Made by a program: the position numbers and the translations under genes. DNA of 64,000 bases from Paenibacillus typhae (lineage in GTDB: Bacteria > Bacillota > Bacilli > Paenibacillales > Paenibacillaceae). Below, piece after piece: positions 1 through 9,142 of the stretch. Position 1 is the stretch's first letter, and each line of letters begins with the position of its first letter. The DNA lies in assembly GCF_900099765.1 (NCBI RefSeq), contig NZ_FNDX01000007.1:168856-232855 (forward strand), written 5' to 3'. A model generated the notes under the pieces. The model was not told the DNA's origin and searched no databases. It saw only the letters and a list, made by a program, of their open reading frames with translations.

Positions 1-654
1 TACCAGGTCGCACTGCCCAGCCTGTTCAGCCACAGCCTCCTGGCGCACCTGTGTAGCCATACAGATCTCATTATGCACTTCTGCGCCGGGGTAGGTTTCC
101 AGCAGTTTTTTCATAATATGCTTGATATCCCACTGGCTCATCGTGGTCTGGTTCGTGATGACGATTCGTGAAGATGGCACATTCAGGCCGGCAATCTCTT
201 CTTCCTTCTCGATCAGATGCACATGCTCCGGCGCAATGCCGACGGCGCCCTCCGGCTCCGGATGGCCTTTTTTGCCGATATAAATAATCTCGTAGCCTTC
301 CTCCACCTTCTCTTTGATGAGATCGTGGGTCTTCGTTACATCCGGACAAGTAGCATCCACCGTAGTCAGCCCTTTGGCACGGGCCAGCCTGCGTACTTCA
401 GGCGAAACACCGTGTGCGGTAAAAATAACTGTACCGCTGTCGACCTTATCGAGAATATCCAGACGGTTATGCCCGTCAAGGGTAATAATTCCATCGTCCT
501 CAAAAGAATTCGTAACATGACTGTTATGTACAATCATGCCAAGTATATAAATCGGCCGGGGCAGATCAAGGTTCTGGGCGGCCTGCCGTGCCATCACCAT
601 GGCATCTACGACACCATAGCAATAGCCCCGGGGAGAAATTTTGATGACTTCCAT
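1..654 (-). CDS. ispH: 4-hydroxy-3-methylbut-2-enyl diphosphate reductase, partial at left edge
   Basis: The first 218 codons of IspH/LytB, the last enzyme of the MEP isoprenoid pathway, which reduces HMBPP to IPP and DMAPP with a [4Fe-4S] cluster. The translation starts [15 protein letters not shown], giving the first cluster cysteine, then shows VHNSHV (substrate histidine), TAHGVSP, DATCPDV (second cysteine) and TNQTTMS. The frame stays open to base 1, so the C-terminal third with the third cysteine lies outside the window. The ATG at 654-652 has only a weak ribosome-binding site. Family identity is clear from the motifs. Confidence 0.95.
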   Translation of the reverse strand, partial: MEVIKISPRGYCYGVVDAMVMARQAAQNLDLPRPIYILGMIVHNSHVTNSFEDDGIITLDGHNRLDILDKVDSGTVIFTAHGVSPEVRRLARAKGLTTVDATCPDVTKTHDLIKEKVEEGYEIIYIGKKGHPEPEGAVGIAPEHVHLIEKEEEIAGLNVPSSRIVITNQTTMSQWDIKHIMKKLLETYPGAEVHNEICMATQVRQEAVAEQAGQCDLV

Positions 655-688
655 GTATGTTCACCAGCTTTCTGCTGTCAATGACGGC

Positions 689-711
689 TATAATAGGACC
701 TGTCTATTATA
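689..711 (-). promoter_or_regulatory. Candidate ispH promoter with a dyad
   Basis: Between ispH and the upstream kinase gene an 8-bp perfect inverted repeat (TATAATAG at 689-696, CTATTATA at 704-711) includes a minus-strand TATAAT at 711-706. A weak -35 like TTTGCT lies 17 bp upstream inside the kinase stop region. It could serve ispH. The dyad lacks a T-run, so a terminator is less likely. Confidence 0.35.
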
Positions 712-713
712 CC

Positions 714-2174
714 CTATTCCAGCGGCGGAGCAAAGAGAAGCGGCAGCCAGATAATAAAGGTCGTCCCCTCGCCCTGGCGGGTAACTACCTCCACTGACCC
801 TCCGTGCTCATCGATAATCCATTTGGCGATAGACAGCCCGAGTCCGATTCCTTCGGTCATTCCTCTTGATTCATCCGCCCGGTAGAAGCGGTCGAAGATA
901 TGCGGAACCTGGTCCTTGTCCATGCCGATCCCGGTGTCCTTGATCCGGATGCCCACCTGATTCTGATAGAACACAGCATCCATCGTAACCTCACCGGAAG
1001 GTGTATACTTAAAGGCATTGTCAATGAAAATGAACAGCATCTGCTGCAGGTAATCCTTGTTGCCGACAATATATTTTCCGTTCATCTGACTCAGATCGCC
1101 AATGGACCAGTCGGCTTGGCGAGGCAGGAACGATGCCCTGCGGGCCACCTCTGTCATCAGCGGCTCCAGCGCCACCGGCTCCTTGTCAAAGGTCCGGCCG
1201 GTATCTGCCCGCGCAAGGGAGAGCATGTCGCCGACCAGCCGGCTCATCCGTTTCGACTCATCGGCTATATCCTTCACGGACTCTATGGACAGCTGGCGGA
1301 TTTCCGCTTCGCTCATCCGGCTCTGGTCAGGGTCCATTTCCCAGATCTTCTGCAGCAGGTCAATGTTGCCCCGGATCGTTGTAAGCGGTGTCCGCAGCTC
1401 GTGCGAAGCATCCGACACAAATCGGCGCTGGGTGGCATAGGAATCCTCAAGCTCCCTGTAGAAGCCCTCCATCCGCCCGAGCATGCTGTTGACCGTCTCA
1501 ATCAGCCGGCCGATCTCGTCCGGAGGTCCGTTATATTCAATCCGCGAGCTGAGATCGTTTCCGGTCTGAATCCCGTTGGCCGCCTCAATAACCATGCCGA
1601 TCGGGCTCATAGATTTGCGGGCCAGGAAAAGCCCGAACGTAAACGCGGCAATCAGCGTGGCAAAGGAGCCGACAAGCAGAATGTTTTTAAGCCGGTTCAG
1701 CATGGTGACCTGTTCCCCTGTATACACTGCTACTTGCAGCACTCCGGCTAAATTGCCGTTATTGGTGGCAACATTCACTCCCTGTTGAAAGATCAGAAAG
1801 GGGTTACCATTGTAATAGGACTGCAGGAATTCCTGCTGCTGATTCTCCATGCTGTCCTTTGGCGGCACTTTAAATTCAAGGTGAATCTCGGTCATATTGG
1901 GACTGGGAATCATTTTGTCCAGATCGTAAATATACAATTGGCCGAACAGGCTCTGTCCCGCCGGACCTCCCAATATTTGTTGAAGGGTTCCATCATTGGT
2001 TAGCCCGACTTTGGGTTCTACCTGAGACGCTTGTTTGACTAGCCGGTCTTTCAGATCCCCATACGTATTAAAATAGACAAAACCGTAAATTGCGGCTGAT
2101 AAGGCCAGCAGCATAACGGCCAAAATTCCTGAATACCAGGCTGTCAGCCGCAATTTAATAGACATGTTAGTCAC
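714..2174 (-). CDS. Sensor histidine kinase with HAMP domain
   Basis: A 486-aa membrane histidine kinase. TM1 is about residues 12-33, an extracytoplasmic sensor covers about 35-160, TM2 is about 164-185, and a HAMP linker follows. The HisKA box SDASHELRTPLTT carries the phospho-accepting His258. The ATPase domain shows the N-box DNAFKYTPSGE, DTGIGMD and GIGLGLSIAKWI. Its start overlaps the end of the response regulator gene by 8 bp, so the two are translationally coupled and form a pair. The HtrA-type protease gene lies just upstream in the same direction, which suggests an envelope-stress role (inference). The signal is unknown. Confidence 0.93.
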   Translation of the reverse strand: MTNMSIKLRLTAWYSGILAVMLLALSAAIYGFVYFNTYGDLKDRLVKQASQVEPKVGLTNDGTLQQILGGPAGQSLFGQLYIYDLDKMIPSPNMTEIHLEFKVPPKDSMENQQQEFLQSYYNGNPFLIFQQGVNVATNNGNLAGVLQVAVYTGEQVTMLNRLKNILLVGSFATLIAAFTFGLFLARKSMSPIGMVIEAANGIQTGNDLSSRIEYNGPPDEIGRLIETVNSMLGRMEGFYRELEDSYATQRRFVSDASHELRTPLTTIRGNIDLLQKIWEMDPDQSRMSEAEIRQLSIESVKDIADESKRMSRLVGDMLSLARADTGRTFDKEPVALEPLMTEVARRASFLPRQADWSIGDLSQMNGKYIVGNKDYLQQMLFIFIDNAFKYTPSGEVTMDAVFYQNQVGIRIKDTGIGMDKDQVPHIFDRFYRADESRGMTEGIGLGLSIAKWIIDEHGGSVEVVTRQGEGTTFIIWLPLLFAPPLE

Positions 2175-2853
2175 CTCTTAGAATGTAACCGGCTCCCCGG
2201 ATCGTCTGAATTAACCGTTTGCCGCCATGCTCCTCCGTCTTCTGGCGCAGCATGGCGATATATACCTCAAGCACATTGGATTCCCCGCTGTAGTCATAAC
2301 CCCATATTTTATCCATAATCAGGTCACGGGAGAGCACACGCTTCGGGTTCTGCATGAACAGATGCAGCAGCTCGAACTCCTTGGCTGTCAGCTCCAGGCG
2401 TTTACCTGCACGGGTCACTTCGCGTGAATCCACATCCAGCGTAATATCTTCATAAGTTACGGTCTGATCGGGTGCTCCGCCCTGCTCGCTCTTGCGGCGC
2501 AGCAGCGCACGCACCCGGGCCAGCAGCTCCTCCAGCGCAAACGGCTTTACCAGATAATCGTCCGCTCCCAGATCAAGCCCTTTAACACGGTGCTCTATCT
2601 CATCCTTAGCCGTAAGCATCAGCACCGGGACGGTGCTGCCTCCCTCACGCATGCGCCGGCAGACCTCGAAGCCGTCCACCTGCGGCATCATCACATCCAG
2701 AACAACCACATCGGGGTCACCGGTCAGAATGGCACGCAGCCCGTCCGCTCCGTTGGATGCCGTCTTTACATCATAGCCTTCAAAGGCAAGGCCTCGGCGC
2801 AGCATGGAAGTAATCTTTTCATCATCATCAATAATTAAAATATTCGGTCGCAT
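2167..2853 (-). CDS. OmpR/PhoB-family response regulator
   Basis: A 228-aa two-domain regulator. The receiver domain has the acidic pocket IIDDDE and phospho-acceptor Asp53 in VVLDVMMP, with the conserved Lys in LVKPF. The C-terminal winged helix (about 130-228) has ELTAKEFELLHLF and the terminal RGAGYIL typical of OmpR-type DNA-binding domains. It is the partner of the downstream kinase, whose ORF it overlaps. Family assignment is certain; the regulon is not known. Confidence 0.95.
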   Translation of the reverse strand: MRPNILIIDDDEKITSMLRRGLAFEGYDVKTASNGADGLRAILTGDPDVVVLDVMMPQVDGFEVCRRMREGGSTVPVLMLTAKDEIEHRVKGLDLGADDYLVKPFALEELLARVRALLRRKSEQGGAPDQTVTYEDITLDVDSREVTRAGKRLELTAKEFELLHLFMQNPKRVLSRDLIMDKIWGYDYSGESNVLEVYIAMLRQKTEEHGGKRLIQTIRGAGYILRGD

Positions 2854-2931
2854 CAGGCAGCCCCCATTGTCCAGTTCGTTTTGTCTCTATTGTAGCATGA
2901 ATGTACGGATTCACGTCCAGCAGCAGCACAA

Positions 2932-2953
2932 ACGGAAGGGTTGCCCCTTCCGT
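2932..2953 (-). terminator. Hairpin after the htrA gene
   Basis: A 9-bp perfect stem (ACGGAAGGG at 2932-2940, CCCTTCCGT at 2945-2953) with a 4-nt loop lies between htrA and the response regulator. The minus-strand T-tract is short (TTTG), so termination may be partial. Confidence 0.5.
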
Positions 2954-2975
2954 CTGTCAATACCGTCCGGCTTGA

Positions 2976-4613
2976 TTACTGCTCCTGGGTTTGGGTGGTA
3001 TCAAAATCATTTTTATTGCCGATCGTAACCGGAAGCTCCAGCGTTTTGCCGTCACGGACTACATTCAATGTAACCTTGTCCCCGACCTTAAGGGATTGAA
3101 TATAAGTAATCAGCTCCTGGCTGGTAGCATACTTCGTGCCGTTCACCCCTGTAATGATATCATAAGGGCGCAGGTCTGCAGTGTAAGCAGGCGACTTGAA
3201 TACAATCTCTGCTACTACTGAACCTTCGGTAATGTCAGTACCCATCTGCTGTGCAACCTGGTCGGTAATGGTCATCAGCGATGCGCCGATGAACGGAACC
3301 GGCTCCTTAGGGATTTCCTGGTTGGCCTCCAGTTTGTCTACAACCTCTTTAATGGTGTTCACTGCGATCGCAAAGCCGATCCCCTGTGAATCCGTGCTGA
3401 CTGCCACGTTCATCCCGATCACTTCACCGTTCAGATTAAGCAGCGGACCGCCGGAGTTCCCCGGATTGATCGAAGCATCGGTCTGCAGCAGGTTTTTGTA
3501 ATTACGTGTGCCGCTGCCGTCTTCTTCGTTAATATCGATGCTGCGTCCTTTCGCACTCAGTACACCGGCTGTAACGGTATGATCAAAGCCCTGCGGGTTA
3601 CCAATCGCTACAACCTCGGAGCCGACCTTGAGGCTGTCGGAATCACCAAGCGCTACAGTAGGGAAGTCCGCCCCTTCAATTTTCAGAACGGCAAGATCCA
3701 GGTCTTTGCTGGAACCGAGCAGCTTCGCTTCATATGGCTTGGTTGTTCCGTCAACCGTAACCTGAATAACGTCTGCACCTTCAACAACGTGCTGGTTAGT
3801 CAGAATGTAACCGGAGGATTCATAAATGAAGCCTGTTCCGATTCCATAAGGAGTGAGCTGTGAATCCGAATTGCTGCCTGACTCCGACTGCGAATTACGG
3901 TCTGATCCGGAGGAGCCCCCGAACTGGTCGCCGAAGAAAAACTGCGAGAACGGGTCACTCATATTCGGATTGGATGATGAGCCTCTGCTCGAGCTCTTCA
4001 CCAGTGTTTCAATCTTCACGACAGCGGGACCGACCGCATCAACCACATTGGATACATCCGTTGTGCCGGTAAGAAGCGAGGTAGTCGAAGTGGATGGTGT
4101 CACACTCGCGCTGCCGACAGCCGATTTAGCCGTTGTACTTGCCACCGATGCTGTTGTTTCCTGGCCACCGGTGAACCAGTTCCCCCGGTCTGCCGCAAAC
4201 ATTGAACCGGACAATACGATCATCCCGGCCAGGAAGGAGAGCAGCACTGCCTTTACTGGCTTCTTAGGCTTGCTGTTGTACTGCCAGCCGTTTCCGCCAT
4301 CCGCACCGTTTCCGCCGCGACCGCCGTTACCATCATAGCCGGTGGTGCGGAGCGATGTGCTGTAAGGAAGCTGCTTGACCGGCTGCGGAGCAGTAACCTC
4401 AACACGCTCAGGCTCACGGCGGTTGTAATGCTGACCGTTATCCTGATTGCCGTCCTCATTGTTAATGGATTTAAAAGGTCCGTACGAGTAATAGTAGGAT
4501 GATCCGGATTCCGTTGATTGAGCCTGGTTGCTGCTGTCTGCATTATTATTAGTGCTGTTAGCTGGTTCGTTATCACGATTAAGGTTGTTAGAATTATTAT
4601 TGTTGTTATCCAT
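2976..4613 (-). CDS. htrA: HtrA/DegP-type membrane serine protease with PDZ domain
   Basis: A 545-aa S1C protease for extracytoplasmic quality control. A hydrophilic cytoplasmic N-terminus rich in Asn, Ser and Gly (1-118) precedes one TM segment (about 121-141). After a Ser/Thr-rich linker comes the trypsin-like domain with triad His275 (TNQHVVEG), Asp306 (DLDLAVLK) and Ser387 (NPGNSGGPL). A C-terminal PDZ domain starts near 435. The N-terminal tail is longer than usual. The following two-component genes run in the same direction, like stress systems where such proteases are sensed or regulated, but a hairpin separates them. Confidence 0.95.
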   Translation of the reverse strand: MDNNNNNSNNLNRDNEPANSTNNNADSSNQAQSTESGSSYYYSYGPFKSINNEDGNQDNGQHYNRREPERVEVTAPQPVKQLPYSTSLRTTGYDGNGGRGGNGADGGNGWQYNSKPKKPVKAVLLSFLAGMIVLSGSMFAADRGNWFTGGQETTASVASTTAKSAVGSASVTPSTSTTSLLTGTTDVSNVVDAVGPAVVKIETLVKSSSRGSSSNPNMSDPFSQFFFGDQFGGSSGSDRNSQSESGSNSDSQLTPYGIGTGFIYESSGYILTNQHVVEGADVIQVTVDGTTKPYEAKLLGSSKDLDLAVLKIEGADFPTVALGDSDSLKVGSEVVAIGNPQGFDHTVTAGVLSAKGRSIDINEEDGSGTRNYKNLLQTDASINPGNSGGPLLNLNGEVIGMNVAVSTDSQGIGFAIAVNTIKEVVDKLEANQEIPKEPVPFIGASLMTITDQVAQQMGTDITEGSVVAEIVFKSPAYTADLRPYDIITGVNGTKYATSQELITYIQSLKVGDKVTLNVVRDGKTLELPVTIGNKNDFDTTQTQEQ

Positions 4614-4757
4614 GTTTACTTTCCTCCCGTGCCTTGTCTGTCTGACAAGGAGTATTGTGTTTTCTTCTTGTTCTTATTTTGTACTTTAAACCTTAACTGC
4701 ACATTAAAAACAATTTAATCAGAGATAAAAGATGATAGAAATCCACGCTAAAAAAGC

Positions 4758-4790
4758 AAAAAGTCCCGGTGCTTATCTGCACCGGGACTT
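4758..4790 (-). terminator. Terminator of liaFSR
   Basis: A 12-bp perfect stem (AAGTCCCGGTGC at 4761-4772 and its complement at 4779-4790) with a 6-nt loop, followed on the minus strand by a run of T. It lies 42 bp after the liaR stop. Confidence 0.9.
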
Positions 4791-4831
4791 CATTTGGAGT
4801 TTTAAGATAAATGCAAATATGATGTTTCCCT

Positions 4832-5485
4832 TTATCCCTGGGCCCAGCCCTTGCGGTGGGCGTAAATGGCCAGCTGGGTGCGGTCATCCAGCTCGCATTT
4901 CATCAGCAGGTTGCTGACATGCGTCTTAACCGTCTTGATGCTGATATGCAGCTCCTCGCCGATGTCCTTGTTGGTCTTGCCCTCGGCGATAAGAAGCAGC
5001 ACCTCCTTCTCACGTTCGGTGAGGCCGGATGAATCGCCCTGAACCGTCCGCTGGCGGATGCCGCGGGTTAATGCCTGCGACACATCGCCGGTCATGACCG
5101 GCATACCGCGGTAAGCCCCCTGCAGGGCGTAGATCAGTTCCTCTGCTGAAACTGTTTTGAGCACGTAGCTGACTGCACCGGCTTCAATCGCATCAACCAC
5201 CAGATCATCTTCCAGAAAGCTGGTCAGGATGACGATCTTGAGACCCGGGAACTCGGCCAGCACAGCCCTCGTCGTTTCGGCACCGTTCATTACCGGCATC
5301 ATCAGATCCATAAGAACCAGATCAGGCAGATTCTCGTGGCCCCAGTCACGCAGCATATTCAGCGCTTCCGACCCGTTTCCCGCTTCGCCGACGACCTCAA
5401 ACAGCGGGTCCAGCATCAGATACGTTTTGAGTCCCATCCGCACCATGTCATGATCGTCCACCAGCAGTACTTTTATGACACTCAT
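4832..5485 (-). CDS. liaR: LiaR-like NarL/LuxR-family response regulator
   Basis: A 217-aa regulator with receiver Asp60 (LVLMDLMMP) and a LuxR-type helix-turn-helix (LTEREKEVLLLIAEGKTNK, then TVKTHVSNLL). It is the last gene of a three-gene unit with the kinase (2-bp gap) and the LiaF-like protein. In Bacillus LiaR activates the lia operon under cell-wall antibiotic stress. No liaIH genes are seen here, so its targets must lie elsewhere. Assignment rests on domain type plus operon order. Confidence 0.93.
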   Translation of the reverse strand: MSVIKVLLVDDHDMVRMGLKTYLMLDPLFEVVGEAGNGSEALNMLRDWGHENLPDLVLMDLMMPVMNGAETTRAVLAEFPGLKIVILTSFLEDDLVVDAIEAGAVSYVLKTVSAEELIYALQGAYRGMPVMTGDVSQALTRGIRQRTVQGDSSGLTEREKEVLLLIAEGKTNKDIGEELHISIKTVKTHVSNLLMKCELDDRTQLAIYAHRKGWAQG

Positions 5486-5487
5486 GT

Positions 5488-6525
5488 CTATTCCTCCTGT
5501 TCCTGATTGCCTTGAACAAATTTTGGTATATGTACGCGGATCGTCGTTCCCGCTCCTTTGCGGCTGATGATCTCCACCTGCCCGCCCAGCTTTTCGGCGC
5601 GCTCACGCATGGTTGTCAGCCCATAGGACCCCTGCTTGTGCTGCACATGCTCAAACCCCTGGCCATCATCGCTGATGCTCAGAACGACCTGTCTCGGGGC
5701 TTCACGCAGGGACAGGCTGACTACGCGCGCTCCGGCATGCTTCACAATATTAGCCATAGACTCCTGGATAATCAGGAACAGCTGGTGTTCAATCGCTTCC
5801 GACAGCTCACCCTGCAGTTCCAGCTCCTTGACCCCTTTGAGCCCGTTCTGCCGGCAGTAATCCGGAAACCATTTCTCCAGCGCCTCGAACAGATTCCTGC
5901 CCTCGAGCTCTACTGGACGCAGCTGGGCAATCAGCGCCCGCATCTGCTTCTGCGCCATTTGCGACATCGTAATCAGCTGATGCATGACCGTTATTCCCTG
6001 CTGCTCATTGCGTTCAAGCACTTTAGGCAGCGAAGAGGCGGACATATGGATCGCGAACAGCTGCTGGCTTACCGTGTCATGCAAATCACGGGCCATCCGC
6101 CGGCGTTCCTCCAATACCGCGCTCTCCGCCGCCTTTTCCTTCTCGATTACTTCCTGTTCGCCAAGACGCTGCAGAATCTGCATTTTATTTTCAACCGTAT
6201 CCATCATCATATTAAACTCATGGTACACTCTGGCAAAGGACTGGTCATCACTCTCCGGCATCCGCACAGAAAGGTTGCCTTTGGCCACCTGCAGCATGTT
6301 CAGATCGAGATGGTCGATCCGCCGCTGGATCCGCTGTCCGGCCATATAGCCGACTACAACGTTAAACAACACTATTCCGAGGATAAGATACAGCCACATG
6401 CGGTAATCCACAACTTCAATGTAGCCCAGGCATGTCCCAGCATAGACGAGACCGGCAGCGACGCCTCCGCTGAGGAGAAAATAGAGCAGCAGCAGCCATT
6501 TGGTATTGCTGAAGATCGTCCCCAT
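5488..6525 (-). CDS. liaS: LiaS-like intramembrane-sensing histidine kinase
   Basis: A 345-aa kinase. Two TM helices (about 10-30 and 43-63) are separated by only about a dozen residues, the mark of intramembrane-sensing kinases that depend on a membrane partner. A HAMP region follows, then the HisKA_3 box ARDLHDTVSQQLFAIH with His149 and an ATPase domain with NIVKHAGA and SDDGQGFE. It lies 3 bp after liaF and 2 bp before liaR. LiaF is the known inhibitor of LiaS in Bacillus. Confidence 0.93.
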   Translation of the reverse strand: MGTIFSNTKWLLLLYFLLSGGVAAGLVYAGTCLGYIEVVDYRMWLYLILGIVLFNVVVGYMAGQRIQRRIDHLDLNMLQVAKGNLSVRMPESDDQSFARVYHEFNMMMDTVENKMQILQRLGEQEVIEKEKAAESAVLEERRRMARDLHDTVSQQLFAIHMSASSLPKVLERNEQQGITVMHQLITMSQMAQKQMRALIAQLRPVELEGRNLFEALEKWFPDYCRQNGLKGVKELELQGELSEAIEHQLFLIIQESMANIVKHAGARVVSLSLREAPRQVVLSISDDGQGFEHVQHKQGSYGLTTMRERAEKLGGQVEIISRKGAGTTIRVHIPKFVQGNQEQEE

Positions 6526-6528
6526 CCT

Positions 6529-7620
6529 TTAGCCCACCGTTTTAACCTTGATATCGCCGATGAAGGCGCTCACGTTAATCCGGACTTTTTTGCCGGCTTC
6601 CTTGTAATAAGGGGTCTTGCACTGCACACTGCTCATAAATCCGCTGCGCGTCTGCTCCAGCACCTGCATATCGCCGATAAAGGAACTGCTGTTGACCGAA
6701 ACACCAAGATCCATATCATCCGGAATATAGACTTTAATGTCGCCGACAAAAGCGGATATGTTGATTTTGGTCTCACCATAAGGAATCTGCGCATTGGTCA
6801 GATCAAGCACGGTGTCTCCAATGAACTGTGAGATGTTGGTGTGCTTCAGCTGAAAATGCTCCTTGCCCATATGCACGTCCCCGATAAAGGCCGAACGGTT
6901 TGTCGTTTCCTTATGGTTTTGTTTTTCATGGAAGTCCTCATGCCACTCCCCGTGTCTGCGGGCATGGCGTTCCTGGCGCTCCTGGCGTCTGCGTTCATGG
7001 CGGTCCCGGTTCTCCTTCCAGCGGGCTTCGGATGCCGACTGAAAATATCCCTTCGGGTCCTGCTCCTGCTCATGGGCATCCTCTTCATTCTTTGAGAGGT
7101 AGTCGTCCCAGTTGCGTTCGCCAGCAGGCTTCCCGAATTTCTGCTCGAACTGTTCATCCAGTGTGGATTCCAGCGGTTTTGGAGGTGCTACTGGCTCATG
7201 CGTACCCGGTCCGGGCGGATAGAAGTCAGGCGGTGACGATGGTGCCGGAGGAACCGGCGGAATATTGCGGCTGCGCGGTCTGAAGATCACATACAGGCCG
7301 CCGCCGATCAGCATTACCGGAAAGAGCAGCTTGAAGAAATCGCCTGGCGATACATCAAACCAGTCCAGATTCCGTCCCAGGAAATAAACCCCGAGTGCGA
7401 GGAAGAAAAATCCCCAGAAAGCCGACGAACCCTTTGAACCATTATCATTCGTGGACAAAAAATTCTGCAGCCCCATCCAGATCAGGACAAGCGGCCAGTA
7501 ATCCGAAATAAGGGAACCTATACTAAAATCGGTATATCCCATCTGCCTCAGCAGAAACATCCCGCCAAGTCCAATCAGGATCAGTCCGCCGAGAACCTGG
7601 CTGGTGAACCTTCTTTTCAT
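6529..7620 (-). CDS. liaF: LiaF-like membrane regulator
   Basis: A 363-aa protein. The N-terminus (1-110) has about four TM helices. A proline-rich linker follows, then a highly charged Arg/His/Glu-rich stretch (about 165-235). The C-terminal domain contains five spaced copies of F[IV]GD (SAFIGDVH, SQFIGDTV, SAFVGDIK, SSFIGDMQ, SAFIGDIK), the beta-solenoid-like LiaF C-terminal domain. It is first in the liaFSR unit and is expected to hold the kinase inactive without envelope stress. The charged linker is longer than in the Bacillus protein as I recall it. Confidence 0.9.
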   Translation of the reverse strand: MKRRFTSQVLGGLILIGLGGMFLLRQMGYTDFSIGSLISDYWPLVLIWMGLQNFLSTNDNGSKGSSAFWGFFFLALGVYFLGRNLDWFDVSPGDFFKLLFPVMLIGGGLYVIFRPRSRNIPPVPPAPSSPPDFYPPGPGTHEPVAPPKPLESTLDEQFEQKFGKPAGERNWDDYLSKNEEDAHEQEQDPKGYFQSASEARWKENRDRHERRRQERQERHARRHGEWHEDFHEKQNHKETTNRSAFIGDVHMGKEHFQLKHTNISQFIGDTVLDLTNAQIPYGETKINISAFVGDIKVYIPDDMDLGVSVNSSSFIGDMQVLEQTRSGFMSSVQCKTPYYKEAGKKVRINVSAFIGDIKVKTVG

Positions 7621-7797
7621 GCTTCATTTCCCCTTTATGATGTCGTTTTTGCCTTCATGCATACCCTATAGACTTAGTCTACAGCATTCGAAGACCGGAG
7701 GACAGCGGCGTAAGAAGGAAAGCTGACTCAGTCCCGGGACCGAGCCCCCTGGAATTATAAGGGATATTTGTCCATGCAGCAGCAGATGCCCTAAAAA

Positions 7798-7847
7798 CGA
7801 AAAAGGACTGTCCCGGCGCCCATTCTCTGAGCGTACCGGAACAATCC
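7798..7847 (-). terminator. Imperfect terminator hairpin
   Basis: Arms GGACTGTCCCGG (7805-7816) and CCGGAACAATCC (7836-7847) pair with mismatches. The minus strand then has a T-run. It fits as terminator of the small gene that ends at 7886. The rest of 7621-7885 holds no recognisable gene. Confidence 0.7.
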
Positions 7848-7885
7848 AGCTTTAGCATTTCGGTGTTAGCCACGCACTCACAGCA

Positions 7886-8020
7886 TTACTGCTGCGGTTT
7901 TTGCATCGGCTTAACAAATGTACCCTGCTTTGTTGCGCCGTCATTTTCAACAGCAAACTCGGCATTGTATTTTTCATTCGGTGTTTTGTAGTTTTCCTGT
8001 ACTTTTGGTTTTTTAGCCAC
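7886..8020 (-). CDS. 44-aa small hydrophilic protein
   Basis: A GTG-initiated ORF of 44 codons (starts MAKKPKVQENYKTPNEKYN, ends KPMQKPQQ) preceded by an excellent ribosome-binding site GGGGGTGA at about 9 nt. It has no cysteine, no membrane segment and is rich in Lys, Asn and Gln. The good Shine-Dalgarno and a terminator hairpin just downstream support a real gene. I do not recognise the family and assign no function. Confidence 0.65.
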   Translation of the reverse strand: MAKKPKVQENYKTPNEKYNAEFAVENDGATKQGTFVKPMQKPQQ

Positions 8021-8153
8021 TGGAATTCACCCCCTGAGTGTTCTCGTTAAGGGCACTCAATGTACCCCAGTCGATATTATGGCGGGCCAAGGGCTGTCTT
8101 ATACATATGCAAGTGAAAAACATATCAAACACTACGGAGGCTCAGGTTCCGCC

Positions 8154-9020
8154 TCAAATGCTCTCTTCCAGCAGGTCCTGGGGAATCGTTTTGTAGGTCT
8201 CAATCGCCTTGCCCAGATCCTTAAGCATGCTCTCAGTGCATTTACCGTTACCGCGCTTAATCAGCTGGACAACAACCGTCTTTTTGCCCCATTCCTTGTA
8301 CACCTGCTTGGTGGTAGCGAAATACAAATCGATTTTGCGTCCCTTGATTGCTGAGCCGGTATCCGCAACGATTGCATAACCGTAACCCGGGATATAGAGA
8401 ATACTTCCCAGCGGCAGAACCTTCGGGTCGGCAGCAATGGTGGATACCGCATTTTTGTCCCTGCGTACTTTGACGCCCGAATAGGTGATGCCGTATTGCG
8501 GATGCTTGGATGTCTTGCCTGTAGACTCATAACCTGCAGTATAGCCGGTTGCCGTAACCTTCATTGAAGTGATAATCTGCTCCGGCGCAGGTGCAGCAAC
8601 GGGAACGGAAGCCGGCTGCTTGACAGCCGTATCCGGCTTCTTGTCGGCGGGTGCCGCTGTTGCCTGTGGTGCCTCTGGTACCTCTGGTGCCTCTGTTGCT
8701 GCCGGCTTCAACCGGGAAGTTCCCCCGAGCTGAGACGCTCCTGTAAAGAAAGCCTCCTGTGAATATACGATGGCGCGGCCGGTTGTCTGCACCTCCGGCT
8801 GCACGTTTCCGCTAATGCTTGTAAAGAAGGATGAACCCTGTCTATTTTGAAAATCATCTGCCTTTATAGTACCGCTGTTCAACCGGCCGGCAATGTCCGC
8901 TGTTCCTCTGGCCTGGGCGTACCCGGTACCCTTGTCCGGATAACCTCCTGCAGCCGTAAGAATAAGCACTACCGTAACCATCAGACACCAAAGCCTCTGG
9001 CATAAGCCCATTTTGTTCAT
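8154..9020 (-). CDS. Secreted 3D-domain protein, probable cell-wall hydrolase
   Basis: A 288-aa exported protein. Hydrophobic residues 8-30 act as signal peptide, an Ala/Pro-rich linker covers about 115-160, and the last 110 residues form a 3D domain (named for three Asp residues) with [32 protein letters not shown] and KIDLYF. This fold is shared with MltA-type lytic transglycosylases and with resuscitation/YocH-YuiC proteins of Firmicutes. Cleavage of peptidoglycan is likely but inferred. The gene stands alone. Confidence 0.88.
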   Translation of the reverse strand: MNKMGLCQRLWCLMVTVVLILTAAGGYPDKGTGYAQARGTADIAGRLNSGTIKADDFQNRQGSSFFTSISGNVQPEVQTTGRAIVYSQEAFFTGASQLGGTSRLKPAATEAPEVPEAPQATAAPADKKPDTAVKQPASVPVAAPAPEQIITSMKVTATGYTAGYESTGKTSKHPQYGITYSGVKVRRDKNAVSTIAADPKVLPLGSILYIPGYGYAIVADTGSAIKGRKIDLYFATTKQVYKEWGKKTVVVQLIKRGNGKCTESMLKDLGKAIETYKTIPQDLLEESI

Positions 9021-9142
9021 TTGATAAACCTCCCCCTATTAGCGAAGGTTTCCCGTTTCACAAAATTTTATACATGAAGCGCTGATATGCGGCTTCACGA
9101 GGCATTATGACAGAGGCTATGATAACAGGCTTACCGGCAAAA

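Noticed and set aside
7679..7873. A 64-codon minus-strand frame after liaF
   Set aside because: It runs through the terminator hairpin at 7798-7847, has no good ribosome-binding site and no family resemblance.
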